Shown: positions 36,736 to 49,044, numbered from the stretch's first letter. The stretch is DNA of 64,000 bases from Psychrobacter urativorans (GCF_001298525.1 NZ_CP012678.1:1736001-1800000); one strand, 5' to 3'. Numbers and translations: made by a program. Notes: a model not told the origin generated them from the letters alone.

Positions 36736-37200
36736 TTAGTCATCTTTTTTAACTTGATAATCGTCATGGCAAGACTTACAGCTTTTGCCCACCGCACCAA
36801 ATGCCGGTTTGACTTCTGCAAGTGTCGTTGAATTCTGAGCAACCATATTCAAGTCAGCTGCTGCTTTTTGGAAGTCTTCTGAGGCGCTAATAAAACCTGC
36901 ATTATCACTCCATACTTCTGGTTTAGCTTCACCAACGGCTTTGGTATCTTCAAAGTGACTCCAAGGCGTTTTAGATTCTTTGTCTAAAAACGCGGCTTGC
37001 TCTCTGAAGACATCGATATCAAAAGTATCTGGTGCTTTGACCATATCACCCATCATTTTCGCCGCATCACCATAGTTTTTCATGATGTCTTGACGGGCTT
37101 TAACGTCAGGGTTAGTACATGCCGTTAGACCTATGATGGCGGTCAGCAGCGTGATACCGAAGATTGATTTTAGTGTTTGTTTGGTGTGAACCTGTGTCAT
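36736..37200 (-). CDS. Cytochrome c' / c556-type lipoprotein
   Basis: Class II c-type cytochrome of 154 residues: a four-helix bundle with the haem motif CKSCH close to the C-terminus (about residues 143-147), as this class requires. The signal peptide ends in the lipobox LTAC, so the protein should be lipid-anchored, which is less usual for cytochrome c'. Roles in the family include nitric oxide binding and protection. AAGGAG lies before the ATG. It has its own promoter region and no obvious operon partner. Confidence 0.88.
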   Translation of the reverse strand: MTQVHTKQTLKSIFGITLLTAIIGLTACTNPDVKARQDIMKNYGDAAKMMGDMVKAPDTFDIDVFREQAAFLDKESKTPWSHFEDTKAVGEAKPEVWSDNAGFISASEDFQKAAADLNMVAQNSTTLAEVKPAFGAVGKSCKSCHDDYQVKKDD

Positions 37201-37390
37201 ATGAAGACTCCTTTATAATTGGCTATCAATGGGCGTATAAGAATACTATGCGCTCAAAAGTAAGTGGCTATTAGTTATCTTTTTTATGAATATAGGTCGT
37301 AAAACCAATGCTCATGACAAAATATATTATTGCATAATAAAAAAATAAATAAGTAAACAAATAGCTCGCTACGCTAAATTCATTTTTCTA

Positions 37391-37427
37391 TAAAGAAAGG
37401 TCAGCATTAGCAGCTGACCTTTCTTTA
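37391..37427 (-). terminator. Terminator downstream of hemF
   Basis: Perfect 15-bp stem TAAAGAAAGGTCAGC/GCTGACCTTTCTTTA with loop ATTAGCA, 62 bases after the hemF stop on the minus strand. Confidence 0.85.
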
Positions 37428-37488
37428 TTATCTTACAGATGTTTGTTTTTATTACTTAACATCGAGACTATCATTATGCCAATCGAGA

Positions 37489-39242
<1,754 letters not shown>

Positions 39243-39724
39243 GAATGTCCTGCATAGACCGATTATCGTGGCGGTAGAGGGTATGTTATAGCGATAGCTA
39301 TTTTATAGCATAATAGCTATGCTGTTATTCTTATCGTGTGAACCATTTATAGGGTACTGATAGTTTATAGGGTAATGATAGTCTCGGTGACCACAGTACA
39401 TTGCCCATTTATAATGCTTGTTTATAAAACACATAAAGTGCACAGACTGCGACCGATGATTTTAGCGATAGTCAAAAAATAATGTTATTATGCCACACTA
39501 TTTTAACAGATACAGTGACAAGTCTTTGTCGCTACATTACTGTGTCGTCACTATTGTGATATATAGTTACACGACAATAGTGCATAATATTAATAATTAA
39601 CAGCGATGCAATAGGCATAGCGTTATATCTACATCACGAGTTAAGGGCTGCAAATTTGGTGGCTAAGCGAAGGTTGTAGCGTGTTATATGATGCCATATC
39701 AAGACGATATCGGCGCATTAGGAT
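39243..39724. other. Divergent region between ribA and dxs, 482 bp
   Basis: AT-rich, no gene supported. Two potential hairpins: GTGACAA/TTGTCGC with loop GTCT (39515-39532), and CACTATTGT/ACAATAGTG with a 16-base loop (39549-39582). They could be part of the dxs leader or an operator. No FMN riboswitch was recognised. Confidence 0.45.
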
Positions 39725-41860
39725 ATGATGAGGCTTTCCCTTGTCAGCAGATTGGTAGGTATTGTACGGTTTATGCAGCAGTCAACTCATTCCTCACAGT
39801 CATCAGCGCCATCGGCGCCATCAGCCATCGATTCTGCTGTACTTCCAGCCGGCTTGCAACAGACATTCGTGCAGATACCACGCACACGTCCTACTACACC
39901 CTTACTAGATATTGTTAACACACCCGACGATCTCAAATCGCTTACGACTGAACAGCTAATTACCTTAGCCGACGAGCTGCGCTTATTTTTATTGTATTCA
40001 GCGGGTCAAAGTGGTGGTCATTTTGGTGCGAATTTAGGTGTGGTCGAGCTGACAATTGTGCTACATCATCTATTAGACACGCCACTTGACCAGATTGTTT
40101 GGGATGTGGGGCATCAAGCCTATGCGCATAAAGTACTGACGGGTCGTCGAGATAAGCTAAATACCATCCGCGCAAAAGACGGTCTCACCGCTTTTCCTGA
40201 ACGTGCAGAATCCGTTTACGATACCTTTGGCGTTGGTCATTCATCGACTGCTATTTCCGCAGGTTTAGGGATGAGTTTGGCGCTGCGTTATCAAGGACGG
40301 GCGCAGACAGTTGCCTGTGTGATTGGTGATGGGGCGATGACTGGTGGCATGGCGTTTGAAGCCATGAACGATGCGGTGCAACAAGACGCTGACTTGCTAG
40401 TGATTTTAAATGATAATGATATGTCGATATCCTGCTCAATTGGTGGGTTTTCACGGCATTTAGCCATGCTGTGGGAGTCGGGTTATCAGGTTGATATCTC
40501 GGAATCAGGTGCACCCGTATTGCGCCAGCGTCCAATGATGCAAGATTTTGATCGACGTAAGCGCCACAGCGCGCAGCGTTATGTGCCACAGTTAGAAGAT
40601 AATTTATTTAAAGCCGTTGGTTTTACTTATTTTGGTCCTTTTGATGGACATAATATTCCTGAGCTGTTGCGGGTATTGTCACTTGCCAAGCAAGTTCATG
40701 GTCCAGTTTTGGTACATATTTATACTACTAAAGGTAAGGGGTTCGCGCCAGCAGAAGCCGATCCTGTTGGATATCATGCTATTAGTAAGTTACCTGCCGA
40801 TGACACGGCTACTGCTGACAGTACAGTGGCTAGTCATGAAGCTATTGATATCCAACTTGCTACCCAACCAAAAGCTGCCCCTTCTTTAAAATACTCGCAA
40901 GTGTTTGGGCAATTTTTATGCGACAAAGCGGCACAGGATGATAAGTTGCTTGCTATTACGCCGGCAATGGAAGAAGGCTCGGGCATGATTGAGTTTGCCC
41001 GCCAGTTCCCTGAGCGCTTTTTTGATGTAGCAATTGCCGAACAGCACGCGGTGACGCTTGCTGCTGGTATGGCAACGCAAGGGGTTAAACCGATTGTCGC
41101 TATTTATTCGACCTTTTTACAGCGTGGTTACGACCAGCTGATTCATGATGTGGCGCTACAAAATCTAGATGTGATGTTTGCTATTGACCGTGCAGGATTG
41201 GTTGGTGAAGATGGCGCGACCCATGCTGGGGTATTTGATTACGCGTTTTTACGCTGTATTCCGAATATGCTGATTGCCGCGCCAAAAGATGAAAACGAAT
41301 GTTACCAATTGCTAAATACTTGCTATGAATACCAAGGCAGCACCGCAGTACGTTACCCTCGCGGTACGGGTACAGGTGCCATGATTCAACGACCGTTCCA
41401 GAATTATAAAATTGGGCAAGCCGTTGTAGAGTCAGTATTGGGTGTGGATACTGCGCCTATTAAACTCGCCATTTTAGCGTTTGGGACGATGGTTGCAACC
41501 GCTCAGCAAGCGGCTGAAATTGTTATCAAAGACGATATTTTAAAAACAGAATGTCAGATACACGTCGTGAATATGCGTTGGGTCAAGCCTTTAGATAGCA
41601 GCTTAATCGAGCGCTTATTGATGCAAGGTGTGACTCATATCGCAACTTTAGAAGAGCATATGATTATGGGCGGGGCGGGCAGTGCGGTAAATGAATATCT
41701 ATTAAACGCGTCTGCCGCCTTTAAAACGAGCCGTCCAGCAATTTGCAATATTGGTATTCCAGATTATTATGTGGCGCATGGCTCGCAAGCAGAACAGCTG
41801 ACAGATTGTGGATTGGACGTCGCTGGGGTAACGCGTCAGTTGCAACAACTACTGTCTTAG
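39725..41860 (+). CDS. dxs: 1-deoxy-D-xylulose-5-phosphate synthase
   Basis: TPP enzyme that condenses pyruvate and glyceraldehyde 3-phosphate in the MEP isoprenoid pathway; its product also feeds thiamine and pyridoxal synthesis. The TPP motif [16 protein letters not shown] is near residue 200, the catalytic [12 protein letters not shown] and VGHQAYAHK segments near 100-130, and the transketolase-like half contains [13 protein letters not shown] and [15 protein letters not shown]. Of 711 residues; the excess over the usual 620-640 is a Ser/Ala-rich N-terminal extension of about 55 residues and a low-complexity insertion near residue 370. AGGA just before the ATG at 39725 supports the longer start. 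Confidence 0.96.
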   Translation: MMRLSLVSRLVGIVRFMQQSTHSSQSSAPSAPSAIDSAVLPAGLQQTFVQIPRTRPTTPLLDIVNTPDDLKSLTTEQLITLADELRLFLLYSAGQSGGHFGANLGVVELTIVLHHLLDTPLDQIVWDVGHQAYAHKVLTGRRDKLNTIRAKDGLTAFPERAESVYDTFGVGHSSTAISAGLGMSLALRYQGRAQTVACVIGDGAMTGGMAFEAMNDAVQQDADLLVILNDNDMSISCSIGGFSRHLAMLWESGYQVDISESGAPVLRQRPMMQDFDRRKRHSAQRYVPQLEDNLFKAVGFTYFGPFDGHNIPELLRVLSLAKQVHGPVLVHIYTTKGKGFAPAEADPVGYHAISKLPADDTATADSTVASHEAIDIQLATQPKAAPSLKYSQVFGQFLCDKAAQDDKLLAITPAMEEGSGMIEFARQFPERFFDVAIAEQHAVTLAAGMATQGVKPIVAIYSTFLQRGYDQLIHDVALQNLDVMFAIDRAGLVGEDGATHAGVFDYAFLRCIPNMLIAAPKDENECYQLLNTCYEYQGSTAVRYPRGTGTGAMIQRPFQNYKIGQAVVESVLGVDTAPIKLAILAFGTMVATAQQAAEIVIKDDILKTECQIHVVNMRWVKPLDSSLIERLLMQGVTHIATLEEHMIMGGAGSAVNEYLLNASAAFKTSRPAICNIGIPDYYVAHGSQAEQLTDCGLDVAGVTRQLQQLLS

Positions 41861-42247
41861 CCAACACCTCCGTTCACAAACAACCGTTTGAATCAGCTAA
41901 TATATTGATAATAAATACCTTAATTTTTTAATAAATTTGAAAAATTAATAATAAATACCCATACATGGTAAAAAATTGATAAAATAGCATGGCGAAAATA
42001 AAGCGCACGTGTGCCACCTACTTGCCGTAGGTGTAAATTATTTGACAACTTGGGCAGTAGCAGACAGCAACCATTAGGTATGGCGTGCCGGATTGCCATG
42101 ACGGCGGATTTCAAGATTATTGATTATGAGATATGAATTATCTTATAGCGCTATCGTATATCACATAGCACATTACTTTGTTACGCAGTATTTTTTAGTT
42201 ACATTACGCAGTTAGTCGTATTCATTCATCAAGCAAATAGGTTATTT
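41861..42247. other. Intergenic region between dxs and suhB, 387 bp
   Basis: Contains a GC-richer block (about 42000-42110) with a hairpin CACCTAC-TTGCC-GTAGGTG (42015-42033) and a GCCG/CGGC pair (42087-42106). No tail of T residues follows. It could be a small structured RNA, a degraded repeat or a remnant gene; flanking sequence is AT-rich. Confidence 0.4.
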
Positions 42248-43075
42248 ATGGAACCCATGGTCGTCATCGCAGCGCGTGCTGCCGAGAAAGTCGGTAAAGA
42301 AATTTTGTACGCGCATCAAAACCGTCATAAAATTGAGCTGGATATCGAGTCTAAAGGACTAGATGGTTTGGTAACTCGTATTGATCGTTTTAGTGAAGAA
42401 CTGACGATTGAGACGCTAAAAGCCAGCTACCCAACGCACTCGTATTTGGGTGAAGAGTTTGGTATGCAGGAAGGTCGCGGCGAAGATGCTGACTGGTGCT
42501 GGATTATTGACCCATTAGATGGCACTAAAAACTTCGTGCACGGCGTACCGCAGTTTTGTGTATCTATCGCGGTACAGCATAAAGGCGTGACTCAACATGG
42601 CGTTATCTATGACCCTGTCCGCGATGAGATGTTCTCTGCTAGCCGTGGTAAAGGCGCGCGTTTAAACCAACGCCGTATCAATGTCAGTGAGCGTAAAACG
42701 ATCGATGGTGGCTTATTTACCACTGGACATCCGCTTGAGCGTAAACGCAATGGTGAAATCATCTCTTACGCTAAAGAGCACTATGAAAGCTTACAAAAAA
42801 TCACTGAAGCGGGCGGTCAAATTCGTCGTTTAGGCTCAGCTGCCCTTGATTTATGTTATGTGGCTGCTGGTCGTTTTGATGGCTATTTTGAGATGTCAAT
42901 CAAGCCTTGGGATATTGCAGCAGGCGAGCTTATTGTCACCGAAGCACGCGGCGTGGTCGTTGACCATACCGGCGCGCATAATTCTATGGAATCAGGTTCT
43001 ATCTTTGCTTGTAACGTAAAACTGCTAAAACCTTTGATGCAAGTGGTTGTTCCAGCATGGGGCGATGCGCTTTAA
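42248..43075 (+). CDS. suhB: Inositol-1-monophosphatase SuhB
   Basis: Magnesium-dependent phosphatase that also acts with Nus factors in rRNA antitermination. The metal-binding motif WIIDPLDGTKNFVHG is near residue 83, an upstream Glu in YLGEEFG, and the second motif WDIAAGELIVTEA near residue 220. At 275 residues it is close to the 267 of E. coli. AGG precedes the ATG. It is followed by a bidirectional terminator. Confidence 0.95.
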   Translation: MEPMVVIAARAAEKVGKEILYAHQNRHKIELDIESKGLDGLVTRIDRFSEELTIETLKASYPTHSYLGEEFGMQEGRGEDADWCWIIDPLDGTKNFVHGVPQFCVSIAVQHKGVTQHGVIYDPVRDEMFSASRGKGARLNQRRINVSERKTIDGGLFTTGHPLERKRNGEIISYAKEHYESLQKITEAGGQIRRLGSAALDLCYVAAGRFDGYFEMSIKPWDIAAGELIVTEARGVVVDHTGAHNSMESGSIFACNVKLLKPLMQVVVPAWGDAL

Positions 43076-43152
43076 GCACTGAGCTTGAAAAAGCATTAAA
43101 TTTGCAACGTTGCTGTGGCTAATAATTTAATTTTATTAAAAAGCTATACAAT

Positions 43153-43188
43153 AAAAAAGCTGATTTCATAATTGAAGTCAGCTTTTTT
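43153..43188. terminator. Bidirectional terminator between suhB and the acyltransferase gene
   Basis: AAAAAAGCTGATTTCA, loop TAAT, TGAAGTCAGCTTTTTT: a 16-bp stem with one wobble. The flanking genes are convergent. Confidence 0.93.
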
Positions 43189-43261
43189 ATTGAGTTTTTA
43201 TCACTATATTTATTCATTACGACTTTTATTACTGATTATATGACTTATCACATAACAAACA

Positions 43262-44656
43262 TTATTCACGCAAGCCTAAATATTTTTCTTCACTAATAGC
43301 TTCTAGTACGCTCAACTCTTCATCAACTAATGCCAGTATATCTTGCACATGAGGCAATAGCTTGCTACAAGCGGTAATACAAAATTCAACTTTATCTAAA
43401 TAAGTCGTATAGGTAATATTCATCGCTTGCCCATCTACTATTATTGAGGCGGGATACAAGGCTTTTAGAGGCGCACCATTCCAGTACAAGGGTTTTTGGA
43501 CACCGGGTACATTAGAGATAATGAGGTTAAAGGCTTGTTTTTTTGGAAATAAGCCGGTTAATACATTCAGCCCTTCCCATGCATAAGCGATGGCACTATA
43601 GTTGATCACTTGTGCCTGATTCATACGTCTAAAGCGGCGTTTGCCACAGTTCATACTGCAATGAATCAGATGTATCCTGCGTACTGGATCGTCTAAATGG
43701 GTGCCTAAATTAGCCAATAAAAATGAGATTTGATTGCCCGATGCCGTATCATCGTTACGCAGTGACATGGGTACAAAGGCAATCAGCGGCTTACTGGGTA
43801 ACGCATTGATTGATTGTAGATAATGCCGAATAGCACCAGAACATACCGCAAGCAGCACGTCATTCATATTGACGCTCAGCGCGTCTGCAACCTTGCGAAA
43901 GCGTTGCATATCATAAGATTGTGCCGCTATTCGCCGTGATGCCGAAATACGCTGATTCAGAACGCTCATTGGCGCATCAAAAGAACCCACATAATCCTCA
44001 TTGCCTCGATACTTGATATTGTCGAGCAGCTCAGTAAAAACGGGTTTAATAGTAGAAAGCTGTTCTTTAAGAATACGCCCAACAGAGCGTCCTTTAGGAA
44101 TGAGCGCATCGACTTGATTGCGATGGCGCGCCATGAGTGACCATAAGGGCAAGGTCATCGGTTCAGTAGCAGACTGCGACAGCGACTTTTGAATCAGACG
44201 CATGGCAGCAATACCATCAACTAGCGAATGATGAATCTTAAAATAGAGCGCAAAGCGTTCGCGGCTATGTTCATTTTCTGGGCAAATACCTTCGATAATG
44301 TGACATTCCCATAACGGCATCTCACGATCTAGCAGCCTGCTGTGCTCCTTTGAGATATACATGAGCAGTTCACGAACGCGCGCGGGCTTAGGTAGCGCCA
44401 CATGACGAAAGTGATGCTCGACCACAAAATCTTCGTCTTTTTTCCAAAATAATAAATGTTCAAGCACTTGGTTAAAGGGGAAACTTGGCGGTACTTTAGA
44501 CGTTTGCATTTGCTGAACCAGTTGAAACACAAAATCGCTATTCGCACCTTGAGCATCTTCTGGTAATTCAAATAAAAATAGCCCGCCGACATGCATGGGC
44601 TGCTTACGCGACTCAAGAAGTAAGAATAACTGATCAACTGCCGTCAACAACCGCAT
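43262..44656 (-). CDS. Wax ester synthase / diacylglycerol acyltransferase (WS/DGAT family)
   Basis: Transfers acyl groups from acyl-CoA to fatty alcohols or diacylglycerol to make storage lipids at the inner membrane surface. The active-site motif HHxxxDG appears as IHHSLVDGIAAM near residue 138. The PLYW motif and the NLIISNVPGVQ segment lie near residues 390-405. The ATG at 44656 has AAAGGA seven bases before it; the longer start at 44686 lacks support. Length 464 fits the family. Storage wax esters and triacylglycerols are known from Acinetobacter and Psychrobacter relatives, so this gene supports the taxonomic guess. Confidence 0.93.
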   Translation of the reverse strand: MRLLTAVDQLFLLLESRKQPMHVGGLFLFELPEDAQGANSDFVFQLVQQMQTSKVPPSFPFNQVLEHLLFWKKDEDFVVEHHFRHVALPKPARVRELLMYISKEHSRLLDREMPLWECHIIEGICPENEHSRERFALYFKIHHSLVDGIAAMRLIQKSLSQSATEPMTLPLWSLMARHRNQVDALIPKGRSVGRILKEQLSTIKPVFTELLDNIKYRGNEDYVGSFDAPMSVLNQRISASRRIAAQSYDMQRFRKVADALSVNMNDVLLAVCSGAIRHYLQSINALPSKPLIAFVPMSLRNDDTASGNQISFLLANLGTHLDDPVRRIHLIHCSMNCGKRRFRRMNQAQVINYSAIAYAWEGLNVLTGLFPKKQAFNLIISNVPGVQKPLYWNGAPLKALYPASIIVDGQAMNITYTTYLDKVEFCITACSKLLPHVQDILALVDEELSVLEAISEEKYLGLRE

Positions 44657-44783
44657 AACGTGTCCTTTAAAAACGATTAGAAACAATCTTTAAAATCAAT
44701 GAGCTGTGCGCGATGAACAGCAGTTAAATGAAATGGTATTTAGCCATTTTTTTATTCTATAGCTATCAAGTTATCACAAAAAT

Positions 44784-45620
44784 TTATTGGAAAAAGTAAC
44801 CCGTTTGCGGTGAGCTGGCGGTTGCCATTTTACGCATCGGCATCCGTCCGGCTAAAAATGCCTCGCGTCCTGCCCAAACCGCGTGTTTCATTGCCTGTGC
44901 CATCATGACTGGATTTTGCGCATTGGCAATCGCGGAGTTCATCAGCACACCATCACAGCCAAGCTCCATCGCAATTGCCGCATCAGAAGCCGTACCCACA
45001 CCCGCATCGACCAATACCGGCACTTTGGCATTTTCAATAATCAGGCTCAGCGTATGGCGATTGAGCAAGCCCAAACCTGACCCAATCAAGCTACCTAATG
45101 GCATAATCGCTACGCAGCCCATACTTTCTAACTCTTGCGCGACGATAGGGTCGTCCGACGTATAAACCATCACTTCAAAACCATCATCAATCAATACTTT
45201 TGCTGCTTTTAGCGTTTCCATAACATTCGGATATAGGCTTTTTTCATCACCCAACACTTCAAGCTTCACTAGATTATGCCCGCCTAACAGCTCGCGAGCA
45301 AGTTTACAGGTGCGAATGGCGCTATCAGCATCAAAGCAACCGGCAGTATTAGGCAAAATGGTGTATTTATCAGGTGAAATGACATCAAGCAAATTGGGCT
45401 CGTCACAATTTTGACCGATATTGGTGCGACGAATAGCCACGGTGACAATTTCTGCCCCAGAGGCGGCAATGGCGGCTCCGGTTTCGTTCATATCTTTATA
45501 TTTCCCCGTACCGACTAACAAACGCGAGGAAAACGTGCGACTACCAACAGTGAAAGTATCATTGACGAGAGGCGATTGATGATTAGTAAGGCTTAGGGTT
45601 GGCGTCAAAACTTGTGACAT
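44784..45620 (-). CDS. thiG: Thiazole synthase
   Basis: Builds the thiazole ring of thiamine from deoxyxylulose phosphate, dehydroglycine and the ThiS thiocarboxylate. The Schiff-base Lys lies in [16 protein letters not shown] near residue 128, and the phosphate-binding part in [18 protein letters not shown] and [12 protein letters not shown]. The ATG at 45620 matches the family N-terminus; the longer frame to 45719 would add an unlikely hydrophobic leader. Length 278, slightly above the usual 255-260 through a polar N-terminal tail. thiS is about 22 kb away, and dxs, the source of its substrate, is nearby. Confidence 0.95.
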   Translation of the reverse strand: MSQVLTPTLSLTNHQSPLVNDTFTVGSRTFSSRLLVGTGKYKDMNETGAAIAASGAEIVTVAIRRTNIGQNCDEPNLLDVISPDKYTILPNTAGCFDADSAIRTCKLARELLGGHNLVKLEVLGDEKSLYPNVMETLKAAKVLIDDGFEVMVYTSDDPIVAQELESMGCVAIMPLGSLIGSGLGLLNRHTLSLIIENAKVPVLVDAGVGTASDAAIAMELGCDGVLMNSAIANAQNPVMMAQAMKHAVWAGREAFLAGRMPMRKMATASSPQTGYFFQ

Positions 45621-45971
45621 ATCAGGAATCCTAATAACGGGCGGTGTATAAAAGATAGAAAGAGTCAGAAAAATAAAAAACACAGTAAAAATGGGCGCTG
45701 ATAAGCCATAATTAATCAATAATTAAGCTATAACTAATTAATAGCTAAGCATTAATAAGGCACAATTTTCAAATCATAAAATGGCGCGATAGCCTTGCTT
45801 ATCAGACAGCACAAAATGCATAACAAAATGTTAGTATAACAAACTCATGCGCGCTTACCTGCACTCATTATTCAGTTTCATTGGCTAAGCGTCAATGGTT
45901 TCTTATAGGTTTATTTAATAAGAAATTTGACCTTTTAACCTGCACTATTTATCTTTTAGGGTATCTTTATT
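45621..45971. other. Intergenic region between divergent thiG and gspE, 351 bp
   Basis: AT-rich. I looked for a TPP riboswitch in the thiG leader and saw no recognisable conserved core. No other element is clear. Confidence 0.4.
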
Positions 45972-47495
45972 ATGATGCAACTGCCGTACAGTTTTGCCAA
46001 ACGCCATCAGCTGTTGATTATTCTAGCGATGGATCCTGAGCTGCCACCGACAGTGCTACTGACTAAAGCCACGCCATTATCGGCGATTAATGAGGCAGCG
46101 CGGTTTTTGCAGCAGCAAGGTGTACGCAGTGTGCCAGTATATGAAAGGGTCAGCGCCGACGATTTTGAAAAACGTATGAACGCGGCGTATGCGGGCAATA
46201 CGGGTGAGTCACAGCATATCGCAGCAGGTCTTGAAGATCACCCTGACCTTGATAGCTTAGCAGATAGCGTTCCTGAGACCGAAGATTTGATGGATCAGCA
46301 AGATGATGCGCCCATCATTCGCCTGATTAACGCGCTATTATCCGAAGCCATTCGCCTAAATGCCTCTGATATTCATATTGAAACCTTTGAGAAAAGGTTA
46401 GTGGTGCGCTTTCGTGTTGATGGTGAGCTAAAAGAAATTATTACCCCGAAACGTCAATTAGCCCCATTATTAGTATCACGTATTAAAGTCATGGCAAAGC
46501 TCGATATTGCTGAAAAACGTGTGCCGCAAGATGGGCGCATTAGCTTACGGTTGGCAGGGCGTGAAGTCGACGTGCGTGTATCGACGTTACCGTCAAGCTT
46601 TGGTGAAAGGGTAGTAATGCGTCTGCTCGACAAGCAAGCCGGACATCTTAATATGACGTATTTGGGGCTTGCTGATAACGACTATGATGAGCTGAAGCGC
46701 TTAATTCATCGACCACACGGCATTATCTTGGTCACAGGTCCGACAGGTTCTGGCAAAACTACCACCCTTTATGCCGCATTAACAGACTTAAACGACCAAA
46801 CGCGCAATATTTTAACCGCTGAAGATCCGATTGAGTTTCAGCTGGATGGCATTGGGCAAACGCAAGTGAATAATAAAGTCGATATGACTTTCGCTAAAAG
46901 TCTGCGTGCGATGTTACGGCAAGATCCTGATGTGGTGATGGTTGGGGAAATTCGCGATATTGAAACGGCTGAGATTGCGGTGCAAGCGTCACTCACTGGA
47001 CATTTGGTATTATCAACTTTGCACACTAATACCGCGATTGGAGCGGTTACGCGCTTGCAAGATATGGGTATTGAGCCTTTTTTATTATCGTCATCATTGA
47101 TTGGCGTGGTGGCACAACGCCTCGTGCGCACGCTATGTACGCATTGTCTGACATGGCAACTTGCGGATACAGAGCAGGCTAAATTATTTACTGAAATTGG
47201 TATTAACGCTGAGACTGCGGTTAATCTTCCTAAAGCCGTTGGTTGTGATAAATGCAATCAGTCAGGATTTAAAGGGAGAACCGCGATATATGAAGTGGTG
47301 CCCATTGATGATGATATGCGGCGCATGATTCATAGCAATACCGCAGAATATGAGCTAGAAGCCTATGCGCGTAAGCAAACGCCTTCGATTCGCGCTGATG
47401 GTTTGCGTAAAGTGATTGCAGGGCGCACAACGTTAGAAGAAGTCTTGCGCGTCACCAAAGAGAGCGCCCTACTTGAGGACGCTTTGATAGTTTAA
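45972..47495 (+). CDS. gspE: Type II secretion ATPase GspE
   Basis: Cytoplasmic ATPase that powers pseudopilus assembly. Walker A GPTGSGKTTT lies at about residues 256-265, the Asp box in LTAEDPIEFQ, Walker B in LRQDPDVVMVGEIRD, and the zinc-binding tetracysteine in CTHC and CDKC near 390-425. The N-terminal domain is short (about 110 residues), as in GspE proteins that contact GspL. PilB-type ATPases also share these motifs, but the presence of gspF and gspG in the same window favours GspE. AGGG lies upstream of the ATG. gspE is alone here, 8 kb from gspF. Confidence 0.9.
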   Translation: MMQLPYSFAKRHQLLIILAMDPELPPTVLLTKATPLSAINEAARFLQQQGVRSVPVYERVSADDFEKRMNAAYAGNTGESQHIAAGLEDHPDLDSLADSVPETEDLMDQQDDAPIIRLINALLSEAIRLNASDIHIETFEKRLVVRFRVDGELKEIITPKRQLAPLLVSRIKVMAKLDIAEKRVPQDGRISLRLAGREVDVRVSTLPSSFGERVVMRLLDKQAGHLNMTYLGLADNDYDELKRLIHRPHGIILVTGPTGSGKTTTLYAALTDLNDQTRNILTAEDPIEFQLDGIGQTQVNNKVDMTFAKSLRAMLRQDPDVVMVGEIRDIETAEIAVQASLTGHLVLSTLHTNTAIGAVTRLQDMGIEPFLLSSSLIGVVAQRLVRTLCTHCLTWQLADTEQAKLFTEIGINAETAVNLPKAVGCDKCNQSGFKGRTAIYEVVPIDDDMRRMIHSNTAEYELEAYARKQTPSIRADGLRKVIAGRTTLEEVLRVTKESALLEDALIV

Positions 47496-47530
47496 TTCAA
47501 GACATTGATTCGATATTTTAATGGAATGTC

Positions 47531-48019
47531 TTATTTTGCTGCGATACATTCAATCTCAACGCTCGCGCCTGCTGCTAACTCTGCCACACCAAAGGCTGAG
47601 CGTACCGGATAAGGCTTAGCCAGCTCGGTTTGATAGACTTTATTAAAGTCAGAAAAGTCATCCATATCGGTGAGCATAGCGCTACATTTGATGATGTTGG
47701 ACTTTTTATAACCATATTGTAATAACACCGCTTGGATATTATCTAATGCTTGCTTGGTTTCAGTTTTGATACCACCCTTGACTAATTTGCCATCTTTAAA
47801 GCCAATTTGCCCTGACATATATAAAGTATCGCCAACGCGTACCGCATCAGAAAAAGGATACTTGCCGCCATCACCATAAAAAATTGGGGCGGTTTTACTC
47901 ACAGCGATAGGTGCTGCTGCCGGAGCCGCTGTGGCGCTCATGGTCATAGTTAGTGCACACGCGCTCGCCAGTAACACAGATGATAAAGTGCTCGTAAGCG
48001 TTTTAGTATGAGTAGACAT
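47531..48019 (-). CDS. RidA-family protein with a signal peptide
   Basis: RidA proteins deaminate reactive enamine/imine intermediates. The fold is complete from about residue 38: VRVGDTLYMSGQIG, IKTETKQALDNIQAVL, the catalytic Arg in YPVRSAFGVAEL and the terminal VEIECIAAK. Unusually, the first 32 residues look like a Sec signal ending in SATAA, so the mature protein should be periplasmic. Usual RidA length is about 128; here 162. AAGGAAA precedes the ATG. It lies 48 bases downstream of the DUF4442 gene. Confidence 0.88.
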   Translation of the reverse strand: MSTHTKTLTSTLSSVLLASACALTMTMSATAAPAAAPIAVSKTAPIFYGDGGKYPFSDAVRVGDTLYMSGQIGFKDGKLVKGGIKTETKQALDNIQAVLLQYGYKKSNIIKCSAMLTDMDDFSDFNKVYQTELAKPYPVRSAFGVAELAAGASVEIECIAAK

Positions 48020-48067
48020 TATAATTTCCTTATTATTCGAGTGTTTTATTATTGATGTGCGTTCAAT

Positions 48068-48754
48068 TCATGCTGTCTGAGCATTCTCATCTTTATTTTC
48101 AGGGGCTTGTTCTTGGTTGACCTCTTTGCCTTGTCGGCGTGCTTCTAACTCAGATTTGGGTATCCACGCCCACGTCATCTCAACCACGATGGGATCACGC
48201 TCACGGTCTGATTCACGGTCATTAATCACGCAAGGAATGACCATTTCACCTTTAGGCGTATTTAAAATATCTAAGCGCTGCTCATCGGATAAGGTGGCGA
48301 TAGCGGCAACTTGACCTTTGGTAAGCGGGCGATAAAAATTAACGGAGTAGGATTTAATCAGCAATATCCGATCGGAGGGTAAATTTAACCCCAATATAAA
48401 ACCAGTGGCGGTTTCGGCAAGTAAAGTCACGGCAACCGCATGAATAGAGCCAATATGATTTTGCACCGCCTTGCTATTATTTAAGCTGACCACGACTTTA
48501 TTGGGTTCAACGGTTTCGTAACAGATGCCCGTCGTGCCCACATACGGCACCACTTTACCAAACGCTTTGGATAAAACAGTTGAGCGTACCGCAGCTGGTA
48601 AATATTTAGTGACGGATAATAACTTGGTAAATTGATTTTTCACTGGCTTGACTTTAATGTTGGCAGTGTCCATTTGAGGGTTGAGCGTATCAGCAGTTTT
48701 GGCTGGTAAGGTAGCATTGGATGTAGTGGGTATTTTTTTTAATAATCCTGACAT
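48068..48754 (-). CDS. DUF4442 hotdog-fold protein
   Basis: Protein of 228 residues with a hotdog/thioesterase-like core (about 45-195): GICYETVEPNKVVVSL, IGSIHAVAVTLLAETATGF and INFYRPLTKGQ-like VNFYRPLTKGQ. DUF4442 proteins are relatives of acyl-CoA thioesterases, but their substrates are not established. The N-terminal 35 residues and the Lys/Glu/Gln-rich C-terminal 30 look disordered. GAGG lies before the ATG. The close spacing to the RidA-family gene suggests a shared transcript. Confidence 0.82.
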   Translation of the reverse strand: MSGLLKKIPTTSNATLPAKTADTLNPQMDTANIKVKPVKNQFTKLLSVTKYLPAAVRSTVLSKAFGKVVPYVGTTGICYETVEPNKVVVSLNNSKAVQNHIGSIHAVAVTLLAETATGFILGLNLPSDRILLIKSYSVNFYRPLTKGQVAAIATLSDEQRLDILNTPKGEMVIPCVINDRESDRERDPIVVEMTWAWIPKSELEARRQGKEVNQEQAPENKDENAQTA

Positions 48755-49044
48755 ACGATATTCCTCAAAATGACGATGGTGACAATTTTAGAAGTAGCGA
48801 CTTGAAAGCAAAAACCGTTAATGGGCGGCTATCTGCGTCTAGTCATGTTAGCATTAACCGCTCTAGTGCCACTATTATTAGCATAGACTTGTGCGCTCAT
48901 AAAGTAGTAGTCACGTAACGAATCGCGCGGCGAGTGCTTATTAATGGGTTTTTATACCCTATTGTTATTACCCTTTTATGGCTTTAATTATCATTTAATA
49001 AACCATCAAATGGTTATCATGTGTTTTTAATACTGAGTTAAGTT

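Noticed and set aside
39688..39918. A 76-codon frame overlapping the start of dxs
   Set aside because: Out of frame with dxs; no conserved features and the dxs start has a good ribosome binding site.
41920..42114. A minus-strand frame across the dxs-suhB gap
   Set aside because: There is no ribosome binding site and the sequence ends in T-rich repeats. Kept only as part of the structured-block observation.
45621..45971. Possible TPP riboswitch before thiG (also checked before thiS)
   Set aside because: The conserved CTGAGA core and partner segments were not found in either leader.
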